Part shown: in pieces, positions 1 through 5,077 of the stretch
Layout of the letters: each line of letters starts with the position of its first letter
Position numbering within the stretch: position 1 is the stretch's first letter
Source of the DNA: Acidobacteriota bacterium
Lineage (GTDB): Bacteria; Acidobacteriota; Terriglobia; UBA7540
Direction of reading: 5' to 3'
DNA: 5,942 nucleotides
NCBI GenBank assembly: GCA_021828245.1
Contig: JAKASC010000155.1
Location: 1 to 5,942, forward strand
Translations under genes and position numbers: made by a program
Notes under the pieces: model-generated
The model's database searches: none
Seen by the model: the letters and a program-made list of their open reading frames with translations, nothing else
Told to the model about the DNA's origin: nothing

Positions 1-725
1 CGATGGGCGTGGAAGCTTTTGATCTCGCGGAGGAATTTCAGACGCCGGTCTTTGTGATGAGCGACCTCGACCTCGGCATGAACAACTGGATGGCCGATCC
101 TTTTCCTTATCCCGATAAGCCGATGGCGCGGGGCAAAGTGCTGACCGCCGAAGACCTCGACCGGCTGGGCGGGTTTGAGCGTTACGGCGACGTAGATGGC
201 GACGGTATCGGCTATCGCACTCTTCCCGGCGCCCGGCATCCCAAAGCCGGCTATTTCGCCCGCGGTTCCGGGCACAACGCGAAAGCGCAATACAGCGAGC
301 GGCCGGAAGATTACGTGGCCAACATGGATCGGCTCAAGAAGAAATTGGAGACCGCGAGCCGGCGCGTGCCCAAGCCCGAAATCACCGGCGCTCCGGATGC
401 CGAAATCGGCATCATTGCCTATGGCAGCAGCCACTGCGCTATGGTCGAATGTCTGGACCAACTGCGCCAAGAATACGGCATCGAATCGGAATACTGCCGC
501 GTGCGCGCGTATCCTTTCACGGAAGAAGTGTTTGACTTCATTCGCCGGCATCGGCGCGTTTACGTCGTCGAGCAGAACCGCGACGCGCAGATGAAGTCGT
601 TGCTGCGGATGGAAGTCGAGGCGGCTGAGGTGGGCAAGCTCCGCAGCGTGCTGCATTACACAGGCCTGCCGATTGACGCGCGCAGCATCACCGATTCGAT
701 TGTTGCCCAGGAGGAGCAAAACTAA
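1..725 (+). CDS. korA: 2-oxoacid:ferredoxin oxidoreductase subunit alpha, 3' part (5' end outside window)
   Basis: This is the C-terminal 240 or so residues of the alpha subunit of a 2-oxoacid (probably 2-oxoglutarate) ferredoxin oxidoreductase. The cytoplasmic enzyme converts a 2-oxoacid plus CoA to acyl-CoA and CO2 while reducing ferredoxin. The reading frame is open at the left edge, so the ATG at position 3 is an internal methionine. What is seen: the end of the pyrimidine-binding domain (FDLAEEFQTPVFVMSDLDLG, then MNNWMADPF), a linker with the family-typical GYFARGSGHNAKAQYSERPE, then a transketolase-C-terminal-like domain (IGIIAYGSSHCAMVECLDQL through YVVEQNRDAQMKSLLRME). Family alpha subunits of this fused gamma-alpha type run to about 600 residues, so more than half lies upstream. 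The beta subunit gene starts one base after the TAA, which supports one operon and one complex. Substrate choice (2-oxoglutarate versus pyruvate or branched-chain oxoacids) cannot be settled from this part. Confidence 0.9.
   Translation, partial: MGVEAFDLAEEFQTPVFVMSDLDLGMNNWMADPFPYPDKPMARGKVLTAEDLDRLGGFERYGDVDGDGIGYRTLPGARHPKAGYFARGSGHNAKAQYSERPEDYVANMDRLKKKLETASRRVPKPEITGAPDAEIGIIAYGSSHCAMVECLDQLRQEYGIESEYCRVRAYPFTEEVFDFIRRHRRVYVVEQNRDAQMKSLLRMEVEAAEVGKLRSVLHYTGLPIDARSITDSIVAQEEQN
709..716 (+). promoter_or_regulatory. Shine-Dalgarno sequence for korB, inside the korA end
   Basis: AGGAGGAG lies within the last codons of the alpha subunit gene, 10 bases before the ATG at 727. It decides the beta subunit start: the longer in-frame reading from a TTG at 673 would overlap korA by 53 bases and add an arginine-rich leader not typical of the family. 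Confidence 0.75.
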
Positions 726-726
726 C

Positions 727-1776
727 ATGGCTACGACCACCGTTCCGCCGGCGCCGGCGAAAAAGATCAATCGGATTGGCCTGGAGCGCGCGGATTACAA
801 GGGCGCGGCGAGCACGCTCTGCGCCGGCTGCGGACACAATGCCATCTCCGAGCGCATCATCGAGGCCTGCTACGAGATGGGCGTCGAGCCTTACCGCGTC
901 ATCAAGATGAGCGGCATCGGCTGCTCCTCGAAAAGTCCCGCCTATTTCCTTTCCACTTCCCACGGCTTCAACGCCGTTCACGGACGCATGCCCTCGGTCG
1001 CCTCGGGGGCGATGTTCGCCAATCGCCACTTGATTTGCCTGGGGGTTTCCGGCGACGGCGACACGGCCTCAATCGGCATCGGCCAGTTCGTTCACCTCAT
1101 GCGCCGCAACGTCCCTTTGATTTACATCATCGAGGACAACGGCTGCTACGGCCTGACCAAAGGCCAGTTCTCCGCCACCGCCGACCTCGGCTCAAAGCTG
1201 AAAAATGGCATCGTGAACGATTTGCCGCCGATTGATACCTGCGCTTTGGCCATTCTGCTCGGCGCCACCTATGTGGCCCGGTCGTTCTCCGGCGACAAGA
1301 AGCAATTGTCCGCGCTTTTGAAAGGGGCGCTCGCTCACAACGGAACGGCCCTGCTCGACGTCATCTCCCCCTGCGTCACCTTCAATGACCACGAAGGCTC
1401 GACCAAAAGCTACAGCTACGTGCAGGAGCACGACGACCCGCTCGCCGAACTTGACTTTGTTCCTTTCTTCTCCGACATCACGGTGGATTACGACCCCGGC
1501 ACGACGACAGAAGTCACTCTTCACGACGGCTCGCGCCTCCTGCTGAAAAAGCTCGCAAGCGATTACGACCCCTCGTCGAAGAGCCGCGCCCTCGAACTGC
1601 TGACCGAATCCCACGACAAGGGGACGGTCGTCACCGGGCTGCTCTATGTGAATCCCAAGGCGCCGAGCTTTATTGACCTGCTGAATCTTGTGGACCAGCC
1701 GCTGGCCACCCTGCCGGAAGCAAAGGTCCGCCCGCCGCGCGCGGTTCTCGATGAAGTGATGGAATCGCTCAAATAG
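727..1776 (+). CDS. korB: 2-oxoacid:ferredoxin oxidoreductase subunit beta
   Basis: This is the complete 349-residue beta subunit, which binds thiamine diphosphate and one [4Fe-4S] cluster and performs the decarboxylation and electron transfer of the KorAB complex. Visible motifs are CAGCGH (Cys32, Cys35), SGIGCSS (Cys66), HGRMPSVASG (85-94), the ThDP/Mg motif VSGDGDTASIGIGQF (107-121) followed by LMRRN, EDNGCYGLTKGQFSAT (136-151), and SPCVTFNDHEGSTKSY with Cys216. Cys32/35/66/216 reproduce the four-cysteine spacing of two-subunit 2-oxoacid:ferredoxin oxidoreductases, so the cluster should be intact. The length is ordinary for this class (mycobacterial KorB is about 370). The C-terminal part after residue 235 is the usual variable tail. 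The start at 727 follows a strong Shine-Dalgarno and lies one base after the korA stop, implying co-transcription and probably coupled translation. The 2-oxoglutarate assignment rests on overall likeness to KorB; other 2-oxoacids remain possible. Confidence 0.92.
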   Translation: MATTTVPPAPAKKINRIGLERADYKGAASTLCAGCGHNAISERIIEACYEMGVEPYRVIKMSGIGCSSKSPAYFLSTSHGFNAVHGRMPSVASGAMFANRHLICLGVSGDGDTASIGIGQFVHLMRRNVPLIYIIEDNGCYGLTKGQFSATADLGSKLKNGIVNDLPPIDTCALAILLGATYVARSFSGDKKQLSALLKGALAHNGTALLDVISPCVTFNDHEGSTKSYSYVQEHDDPLAELDFVPFFSDITVDYDPGTTTEVTLHDGSRLLLKKLASDYDPSSKSRALELLTESHDKGTVVTGLLYVNPKAPSFIDLLNLVDQPLATLPEAKVRPPRAVLDEVMESLK

Positions 1777-1980
1777 GGCAGGCTCCAGCTAGCCTTCTGT
1801 GTGGCCGCTCGAAGCGCTCCGCTACCACTTTCCTCTGGACAAGCGCCGAGATATCGAGTATTTTGGGGAGCGAGGTTCCTTTGCTTCAGGGGGATGTGCG
1901 CATGCTTTGGAGAGACCTCTAAGTTAGCCTGCGCTCTCTTCGTCGGAGACGCAATTGACCTGGGAATCGAGGTGCTCCCG

Positions 1981-2106
1981 ATGAAAACCATGCAGGAACA
2001 GATGTCCTCGGGCCCAGGTTACTACGAAGGTGCGCTCTACGACTTGGCGCGACAAGGCAGGGGAGTTCCCGCGGTGCCGCTGATTCTCATCGGGATCGAG
2101 CCTTAG
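1981..2106 (+). CDS. Possible 41-residue small ORF of unknown function
   Basis: I do not recognise this product. The peptide starts MKTMQEQMSSGPGYYEGALY and ends ILIGIEP. An ATG at 1981 is preceded by GAGGTG with six bases between, a reasonable Shine-Dalgarno. The same frame is open upstream to a GTG at 1801 (101 residues), but that extension has no good ribosome site and unbiased codons. Third-position GC of 71% over codons 43-101 of the long frame suggests that this 3' portion is, or once was, coding. It could be a real small protein, the C-terminal remnant of a decayed gene, or chance. It lies about 200 bases after korB on the same strand and just before a hairpin. Confidence 0.25.
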   Translation: MKTMQEQMSSGPGYYEGALYDLARQGRGVPAVPLILIGIEP

Positions 2107-2118
2107 CCGGAGCGTGCT

Positions 2119-2142
2119 GCTTCCGCACTCTTCGGTGGAAGC
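2119..2142. terminator. Hairpin between convergent genes, possible bidirectional terminator
   Basis: GCTTCC (2119-2124) and GGAAGC (2137-2142) are perfect inverted repeats. A G-U pair and a C-G pair extend the stem to eight pairs around an eight-base loop. The hairpin lies between korB (plus) and the envelope-protein gene (minus). There is no T-run on either side, only TTGGTT on the plus strand, so intrinsic termination is uncertain. It may instead be a transcript-end stabiliser or a Rho-associated structure. Confidence 0.35.
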
Positions 2143-2238
2143 TTGGTTCCGCGCCAACTTTGGGAAGTTTTCCCGCCGCTTGTCGGTTCGCTTCACCCGG
2201 GTGGTGCATTGGGCCGCCGGCGCAGCCGGACCGCGAGG

Positions 2239-3456
2239 TTATTTCTTCCGGCAGCGGAATTTATACTGATAACCGCTCACCCTGCCGTGGTAGGCAACAT
2301 CGGCCAGACGTTCTTCGCTGTGGCAGCCGCGCCGGCGCAAGGTGATGAAATTCCGCCCCGGAATAAGGGACAACACCGCCGTGCCATCTGGCGCTGTTTG
2401 GCTCTGAAGCTTTTCGACCACTCGCCCGTTGGCAAACAGATCCTCAATGTGAATACCCCCGAGTGGTTGGCCGGAAGCATTCACCACGCGCAACAGCACA
2501 GGCTTGTGGAGAAGGCGTTTGGTGTTATAGGCATGCTTCGGAATCAGCATCAGGTGCAGCCGCGCCCGGGGCGTGGAGGGCTTGAGCACGGCATGGCGGT
2601 AAACGCGATTTTCCGTCCGACCGTCCTGCCCGCTGGCGAAGGCCCAATAAAGCCCCCACGGCAGATGACGGAAGGCAAACTGTCCACCCGCGTCGGTGAG
2701 GATTTCTTCCAAGGGTTCTTCGTGGGCTGTGCTCAGCGTCACCCGATGATAAGGAAGCGGCTGGACAACCGAACTGAGGACCGATCCCTCGATGGTTCCT
2801 TTCCCTCGGCTCGGCGCGAGCCCGACCGTCACCGTATTGCTATGAATTTCGCCGGTCCAAAGCTCCGCTCCCGTGGCGCGCGCGAACTGGGCTTGGTCGG
2901 GGAAATTGGCGCGATAAACCACGGACAAACGATACGTTCCCCAAAAACGTTTTCGTCGCCCCAAGCTCTCTATTCCTACAGGCGACAAGTGCAGCAAAAC
3001 GACTTGTGTTACCTCGCCGCCGGGCGGGACGGGTATCAGCTCAGGATGCGAATAGCCCACGCTGTTCAGCAGGCAACTCCGCCCAGGGGTGGCTTTTATC
3101 GGAGGACGTTTCAGCGGCGCGAGCTTGAGCACCAGCCTCGACCCGCCTTCCAGTTCCGCTCGCCAGGTTTTTCTTTCTGGAGTTTGTATAGGCCGATAAA
3201 GCCACAGGGTTTGCGAGCCGGTGTTTTGGAATTCTAGTTTGGCGCGTGCCGGATACGGCTCCGTGACCGAGGCGTTCAGCAGACTAAGACGCAGCTTCAG
3301 CGGGCTCTTCGCCGGCGCGACGGCCGCAGCATGGCTCGCAACCCAACCGGCTAACGTCAACAGCCCGGCGACCAGCACGGGAGCGCGTCGCCGCGCGCTT
3401 CGCGCCCTCCTCCGTCGAGCATGGCAGATGACACCAGCCTGAGTTTCCGAACTCAT
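2239..3456 (-). CDS. Exported beta-sandwich protein with two carboxypeptidase-regulatory-like modules, function unknown
   Basis: The product has about 405 residues. It begins with a strongly basic leader (residues 12-24 contain eight arginines and a histidine) and a hydrophobic stretch (25-45, LVAGLLTLAGWVA then SHAAA), consistent with a cleaved export signal. Residues 50-212 look like an all-beta Ig-like region ending in LWTGEIHSNTVTV, a closing strand style common in bacterial secreted proteins. Residues 220-270 (GTIEGSVL, then TDAGGQFAFRHLPWGLYW) and about 315-405 (VLLRVVNASGQPLGGIHIED, then APDGTAVLSLIPGRN) have the shape of carboxypeptidase-regulatory/transthyretin-like domains. No catalytic motif is visible. 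The chosen ATG overlaps the upstream methyltransferase TGA as ATGA, which favours coupled translation. An in-frame ATG at 3477 would add seven residues and overlap by 25 bases. Neither start has a strong Shine-Dalgarno. Location is probably periplasm or outer envelope. Confidence is high for a gene and low for a role. Confidence 0.8.
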   Translation of the reverse strand: MSSETQAGVICHARRRRARSARRRAPVLVAGLLTLAGWVASHAAAVAPAKSPLKLRLSLLNASVTEPYPARAKLEFQNTGSQTLWLYRPIQTPERKTWRAELEGGSRLVLKLAPLKRPPIKATPGRSCLLNSVGYSHPELIPVPPGGEVTQVVLLHLSPVGIESLGRRKRFWGTYRLSVVYRANFPDQAQFARATGAELWTGEIHSNTVTVGLAPSRGKGTIEGSVLSSVVQPLPYHRVTLSTAHEEPLEEILTDAGGQFAFRHLPWGLYWAFASGQDGRTENRVYRHAVLKPSTPRARLHLMLIPKHAYNTKRLLHKPVLLRVVNASGQPLGGIHIEDLFANGRVVEKLQSQTAPDGTAVLSLIPGRNFITLRRRGCHSEERLADVAYHGRVSGYQYKFRCRKK

Positions 3457-4619
3457 GTCACTCGTAAGATGAGACATTTCAGGTAATGGGTTTCCGGCAC
3501 CGTCAGCAGAATCGGATGGTCGCGGGCTTGCGTGCGGCGCTCCACGATGGTGACTTGGCGGTGCGCATCAAGCGATGCGTCCGCCAGGACCGAAAGAAAA
3601 TCGGATTCCGTGACATGGAATGAGCACGAACATGTTACCAAGCAGCCTCCCGCGTTCAGCAGCTTTAAGGCGCGCAGATTCAGTTCCTTGTAGCCTCGCA
3701 ACGCTGAATCCACGTTGGATTTGGCGCGCGCGAAGGGCGGCGGATCCAAGATCACGGTGTCAAAGCGCTCGCGCGCCTGGTCGGCCGCTTTCAAAAAATC
3801 AAAACAGTTGGCGGCGCGCCATTCGATGTTGCTCAGTCCGTTCAACGCCTGATTGCGCCGCGCTAGCTCCAACGCGGTTTCGGAAATCTCCACGCCGAGC
3901 ACCCACTCGCAGCGAGGCGCGATGGTCACAGCAAAACCTCCGGTGTAGGCAAAAGCATCGAGCGCCCGGCCGTGGGCGTACAAGCGCGCGGCAGCATGGT
4001 TTTCCCGCTGGTCCAAAAAACCGCCCGTCTTCTGCCCGCCCATCAAGTCAAAGGCAAACTTCATTCCATTCATACTGACCACCACCTCGCTCGGCAACTC
4101 GCCGGCCAGCACGCCCTTTTGCTCTGCCAATCCCTCGAGCGACCGCACGGCGACGTCGTTTCTCTCCACAATCACACGCGGCGAGAACTGCTCTTGCAAA
4201 ATTTCGACGAACACGGGCTTTAGGGTTTCCATGCCTTGGCTGAGGGTTTGGATGGAGAAGCAGTCGTCGTAGCGGTCAATAATGAGCGAGGGCAAAAAAT
4301 CGCCTTCGCTCGCAATGAGGCGGTAGGCCGAGGAGTCTTGAACCACGAGGCGGCGATAAGTTTCGGCGGCGCGGATGCGCTCGGCGAAAAACGCCTTATC
4401 CATGGGCCGGCAATTTCGGCTCAGCAGACGTAGGGCAATCTGCGATTGATTGCTATAGAGTGCCTGGCCGTGACAGCGCCCCTTGGCGTCACGAATACAG
4501 ACCATCGTCCCGGGCGCCGTCCCTCCCGCCGCCACCACGTCGCTGCGGTAAATCCACACGTGGCCGGCCCGCAAGCGCTCAATCCCGCGGCTGGTCACCT
4601 TCACCGAATTCATGGGCAT
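3453..4619 (-). CDS. rlmI: 23S rRNA (cytosine-C5) methyltransferase, RlmI family
   Basis: This 388-residue SAM-dependent methyltransferase resembles E. coli RlmI (396 residues), which makes m5C1962 in 23S rRNA. The N-terminal 70 residues (VTSRGIERLRAGHVWIYRSD, then GQALYSNQSQIALRLLS) form the PUA RNA-binding domain. An EEHD-like middle part (80-180, SLIIDRYDDCFSIQTLS) leads to GGQKTGGFLDQR (194-205). SAM motif I is DAFAYTGGFAV (221-231), followed by the acidic loop GVEIS (242-246). Motif IV is LDPPPFARAKS (291-301), then GYKELN, and TCSCS (329-333) carries the likely catalytic Cys332. The end (RRTQARDHPILLTVPETHYLKCLILRV) matches the family C-terminus. All expected motifs are intact. The start is the ATG at 4619; the ATG two codons in (4613) is an alternative, and no clear Shine-Dalgarno is visible for either. 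It is first in a leftward pair with the exported beta-sandwich gene. The exact target base is inferred from the family. Confidence 0.9.
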   Translation of the reverse strand: MPMNSVKVTSRGIERLRAGHVWIYRSDVVAAGGTAPGTMVCIRDAKGRCHGQALYSNQSQIALRLLSRNCRPMDKAFFAERIRAAETYRRLVVQDSSAYRLIASEGDFLPSLIIDRYDDCFSIQTLSQGMETLKPVFVEILQEQFSPRVIVERNDVAVRSLEGLAEQKGVLAGELPSEVVVSMNGMKFAFDLMGGQKTGGFLDQRENHAAARLYAHGRALDAFAYTGGFAVTIAPRCEWVLGVEISETALELARRNQALNGLSNIEWRAANCFDFLKAADQARERFDTVILDPPPFARAKSNVDSALRGYKELNLRALKLLNAGGCLVTCSCSFHVTESDFLSVLADASLDAHRQVTIVERRTQARDHPILLTVPETHYLKCLILRVT

Positions 4620-4770
4620 AACTAGACTTTAGCACAGGTGGCTCTACCTCTCACTAAACCTAACCTGGAACGCGGCTGAGGCGGGAAATTCGCGGCCGAA
4701 ATCATCTATGACAATTCATATCATTCGACAAGCTAAATACAAAAAACTGTACTCGATGGGTTTTTATAAA

Positions 4771-4799
4771 GGCAAAAAACAATATATGCCGTTTTTTTT
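4771..4799 (+). terminator. Weak terminator-like hairpin plus T-run
   Basis: GGCA (4771-4774) can pair with TGCC (4787-4790) across a 12-base loop, and is followed by G and eight Ts. The AAA before the stem can also pair with the first Ts around a bulged G. The tail fits an intrinsic terminator but the stem is short. No plus-strand gene lies immediately upstream, so it would only make sense for a leader transcript. It may be just AT-rich sequence. Confidence 0.2.
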
Positions 4800-4813
4800 C
4801 AATAGATTGGCTC

Positions 4814-4840
4814 TTCCGAATAGGGCTTCGTGCTTCGGAA
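4814..4840. repeat. Perfect 7-base inverted repeat, possible operator or leader hairpin
   Basis: TTCCGAA (4814-4820) and TTCGGAA (4834-4840) are exact inverted repeats separated by 13 bases. A partial third copy, TTCCGAG, occurs near 4879. The repeat lies about 130 bases upstream of the predicted receptor -35 box, so it fits a dyad operator better than an attenuator. No known regulator motif is recognised. Confidence 0.35.
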
Positions 4841-4969
4841 CGCAAGTTGCTGTAAACGAAGCCGGCAGTGTTAGCTTTTCCGAGGGCTACGCAGGGGAAG
4901 TATCGGATTTGGAGTCGCACCTTATACGGAAGCACGAATCGGCACGTTGGTGAAAAGCTGTAAAAGGTC

Positions 4970-4998
4970 TTGACATTGCATGAAGTTAGGTGTAGGAG
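4970..4998 (+). promoter_or_regulatory. Candidate housekeeping-sigma promoter for the TonB-dependent receptor
   Basis: A perfect TTGACA (4970-4975) is followed after 17 bases by TAGGAG (4993-4998), a poor -10 match of three of six. Spacing is ideal and the start codon is about 80 bases downstream, a sensible leader length. The -35 is convincing; the -10 is not, so a different sigma factor or an activator is possible. Confidence 0.45.
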
Positions 4999-5019
4999 TT
5001 CAAGAATCAAGGCATCGCG

Positions 5020-5033
5020 CCGCGCGGTCGCGG
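5020..5033 (+). other. Short GC hairpin in the receptor 5' leader
   Basis: CCGCG (5020-5024) and CGCGG (5029-5033) can form a five-pair GC stem with a four-base CGGT loop. It would sit in the leader about 30 bases before the ribosome site, if transcription starts from the promoter at 4970-4998. It is short and may be chance in GC-rich sequence. Confidence 0.25.
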
Positions 5034-5062
5034 GGCGGAATCGAAACGCGAAAAATACGCTT

Positions 5063-5069
5063 GGAGGAG
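5063..5069 (+). promoter_or_regulatory. Strong Shine-Dalgarno for the receptor gene
   Basis: GGAGGAG ends eight bases before the ATG at 5078. It fixes the receptor start, which is immediately followed by a proper signal peptide. It implies efficient translation, as expected for an outer-membrane protein. Confidence 0.8.
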
Positions 5070-5077
5070 AAGATACC

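Larger units (their letters stand above)
1777..2238. other. Intergenic gap between convergent units
   Basis: This 462-base stretch separates the korB stop from the stop of the leftward envelope-protein gene. It holds a short dyad directly after korB (AGGCT 1780-1784 with AGCCT 1791-1795, six-base loop, no T-run), a weak small ORF, and a hairpin at 2119-2142. No RNA gene, transposon end or recognisable protein domain is seen. Frame +1 from the GTG at 1801 is open for 101 codons. Its first 42 codons have 50% GC at third positions and look random, while codons 43-101 have 71%, close to real genes here. Confidence 0.5.
4620..5077. other. Divergent intergenic regulatory region
   Basis: This 458-base region separates the leftward methyltransferase from the rightward receptor gene. 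Positions 4701-4800 contain only 29 G/C bases in 100, whereas 4801-4900 has 53 and the flanking genes are near 60. It contains a dyad TATGA-CAAT-TCATA (4707-4720), a TATAAA at 4765-4770, an eight-T run (4792-4799), a perfect seven-base inverted repeat (4814-4840), the receptor promoter candidate (4970-4998), and a small GC hairpin (5020-5033). A plus-strand open frame at 4708-4953 (81 codons) is lysine/tyrosine rich at its start, lacks a ribosome site and resembles nothing I know. I treat the region as non-coding. I do not recognise a known riboswitch. Confidence 0.6.

Noticed and set aside
3..5. ATG at the left edge as the korA start
   Set aside because: The frame is open to the edge and the sequence begins inside the pyrimidine-binding domain, so this is an internal methionine.
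673..726. TTG start that would extend korB by 18 residues
   Set aside because: It would overlap korA by 53 bases and add a leader unlike the family. The ATG at 727 has the strong ribosome site.
1777..2238. Insertion sequence or transposon remnant in the gap after korB
   Set aside because: No transposase-like translation, terminal inverted repeats or target duplications were found.
2143..3237. A 364-codon plus-strand open frame opposite the exported beta-sandwich gene
   Set aside because: It is antisense to a better gene: the minus-strand product has an export signal and coherent beta-domain motifs, while this translation has no recognisable domain and overlaps it almost entirely.
4708..4953. 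81-codon plus-strand open frame in the AT-rich region
   Set aside because: It has no Shine-Dalgarno, its codons change from AT-rich to GC-balanced along with the underlying DNA, and its peptide shows no family-like pattern.
4800..4960. Possible riboswitch (cobalamin or cyclic-di-GMP type) upstream of the receptor
   Set aside because: Fragments such as ACGCAAG and GCCGGCAGTG only superficially resemble parts of those consensus sequences. The conserved cores are missing, and the segment lies upstream of the likely promoter.
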